NCBI GenBank assembly: GCA_019635975.1
Contig: JAHBYM010000017.1
Location: forward strand, 1-33,301
DNA: 33,301 bases
Direction: 5' to 3'
DNA from: Parvibaculum sp.
Lineage (GTDB): Bacteria; Pseudomonadota; Alphaproteobacteria; Parvibaculales; Parvibaculaceae
Under the pieces are notes generated by a model. It ran no database searches, was not told the origin of the DNA, and worked only from the letters and a program-made list of their open reading frames with translations. The position numbers and the translations under genes are program-made. Of the stretch, positions 32,997-33,301 are shown piece after piece (the first letter of the stretch is position 1; the number at the start of each line of letters is the position of its first letter).

Positions 32997-33001
32997 CGCC
33001 G

Positions 33002-33301
33002 TCACTCCGCGCGCTCATAAAGCGTGACGACACAGGCACCACCGAGGCCGAGGTTGTGCTGGAGGGCGACGCGCGCGCCCTCGACCTGACGCTTGCCGGA
33101 CTGGCCGCGCAACTGCCAGGTCAGCTCCGCACACTGGCCGAGACCGGTGGCGCCAAGCGGATGACCCTTGGAGAGAAGACCGCCCGACGGGTTTGTCACG
33201 ACCTTGCCGCCGTAAGTGTTGTCGCCGTCCCAGACGAATTTCTCGGCGCCGCCTTCGGGACACAGGCCGAGGCCTTCATAGGTGATGACTTCGTTGGTGG
33301 T
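33002..33301 (-). CDS. SCP-x/lipid-transfer-type thiolase, 3' part (partial)
   Basis: The last 99 residues of a thiolase that enters from the right edge. Visible features are [16 protein letters not shown], the catalytic His in [14 protein letters not shown] and the terminal [10 protein letters not shown] loop with a cysteine. TYEGLGLC and [17 protein letters not shown] are typical of sterol-carrier-protein-x/lipid-transfer thiolases rather than FadA. Relatives act as thiolases or, as Ltp2, as retro-aldolases on branched acyl-CoAs. It is the first visible gene of a tight minus-strand operon with the MaoC pair and the SDR; the promoter lies outside the window. Confidence 0.9.
   Translation of the reverse strand, partial: TTNEVITYEGLGLCPEGGAEKFVWDGDNTYGGKVVTNPSGGLLSKGHPLGATGLGQCAELTWQLRGQSGKRQVEGARVALQHNLGLGGACVVTLYERAE

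Overview
The window is high-GC, gene-dense DNA from what is most likely an alphaproteobacterium. The signs are the PAS hybrid kinases with an HDFNN H-box, many single-domain response regulators, and the DUF1302/DUF1329 outer-membrane pair beside MaoC/thiolase beta-oxidation genes. The mix resembles hydrophobic-compound degraders such as Parvibaculum, but no rRNA or other marker gene is present, so genus is a guess. I saw no tRNA, rRNA, CRISPR array, transposase or phage gene.

Layout. (1) 1-864: 5' part of a membrane histidine kinase that runs off the left edge. (2) 1364-11235: a detoxification-like block. It holds an exported haloperoxidase-type hydrolase, then a co-directional minus-strand run (isochorismatase-like hydrolase, MoaF-like/SnoaL fusion, acetolactate-synthase-like enzyme, aldehyde dehydrogenase, KefB/C-type antiporter), a divergent LysR regulator and a pirin. 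(3) 11769-19654: a signalling island of eight genes: three receiver-only regulators, a degenerate LytM factor lying between two of them, a CHASE3-like membrane protein without an output domain, a soluble kinase with a degenerate receiver-like tail, a NarL-type regulator and a large PAS hybrid kinase. (4) 20266-30154 and 30235-31257: a probable amide/amine/aldehyde catabolic block: aldehyde dehydrogenase, amidase, MFS carrier, DUF1329, DUF1302, class-III aminotransferase, LuxR-type regulator and Rieske oxygenase. (5) 31280-33301: a minus-strand beta-oxidation operon (SCP-x-type thiolase, MaoC-N partner, MaoC hydratase, SDR), with the thiolase cut by the right edge.

Three signals are not explained by the genes. 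A dispersed element of about 200 nt occurs three times, always on the plus strand, in the three longest intergenic gaps (about 1085, 11337 and 19936). It has a gapless 84-nt core that folds back on itself and an ATG-led frame that stays open in all copies. A dyad of the form TGnCC-N6-GGnnA recurs upstream of the amidase, DUF1302, aminotransferase/LuxR and Rieske genes, and suggests a LuxR-controlled regulon. A perfect 14-bp hairpin flanked by 8-bp direct repeats lies between the second repeat copy and the first response regulator.
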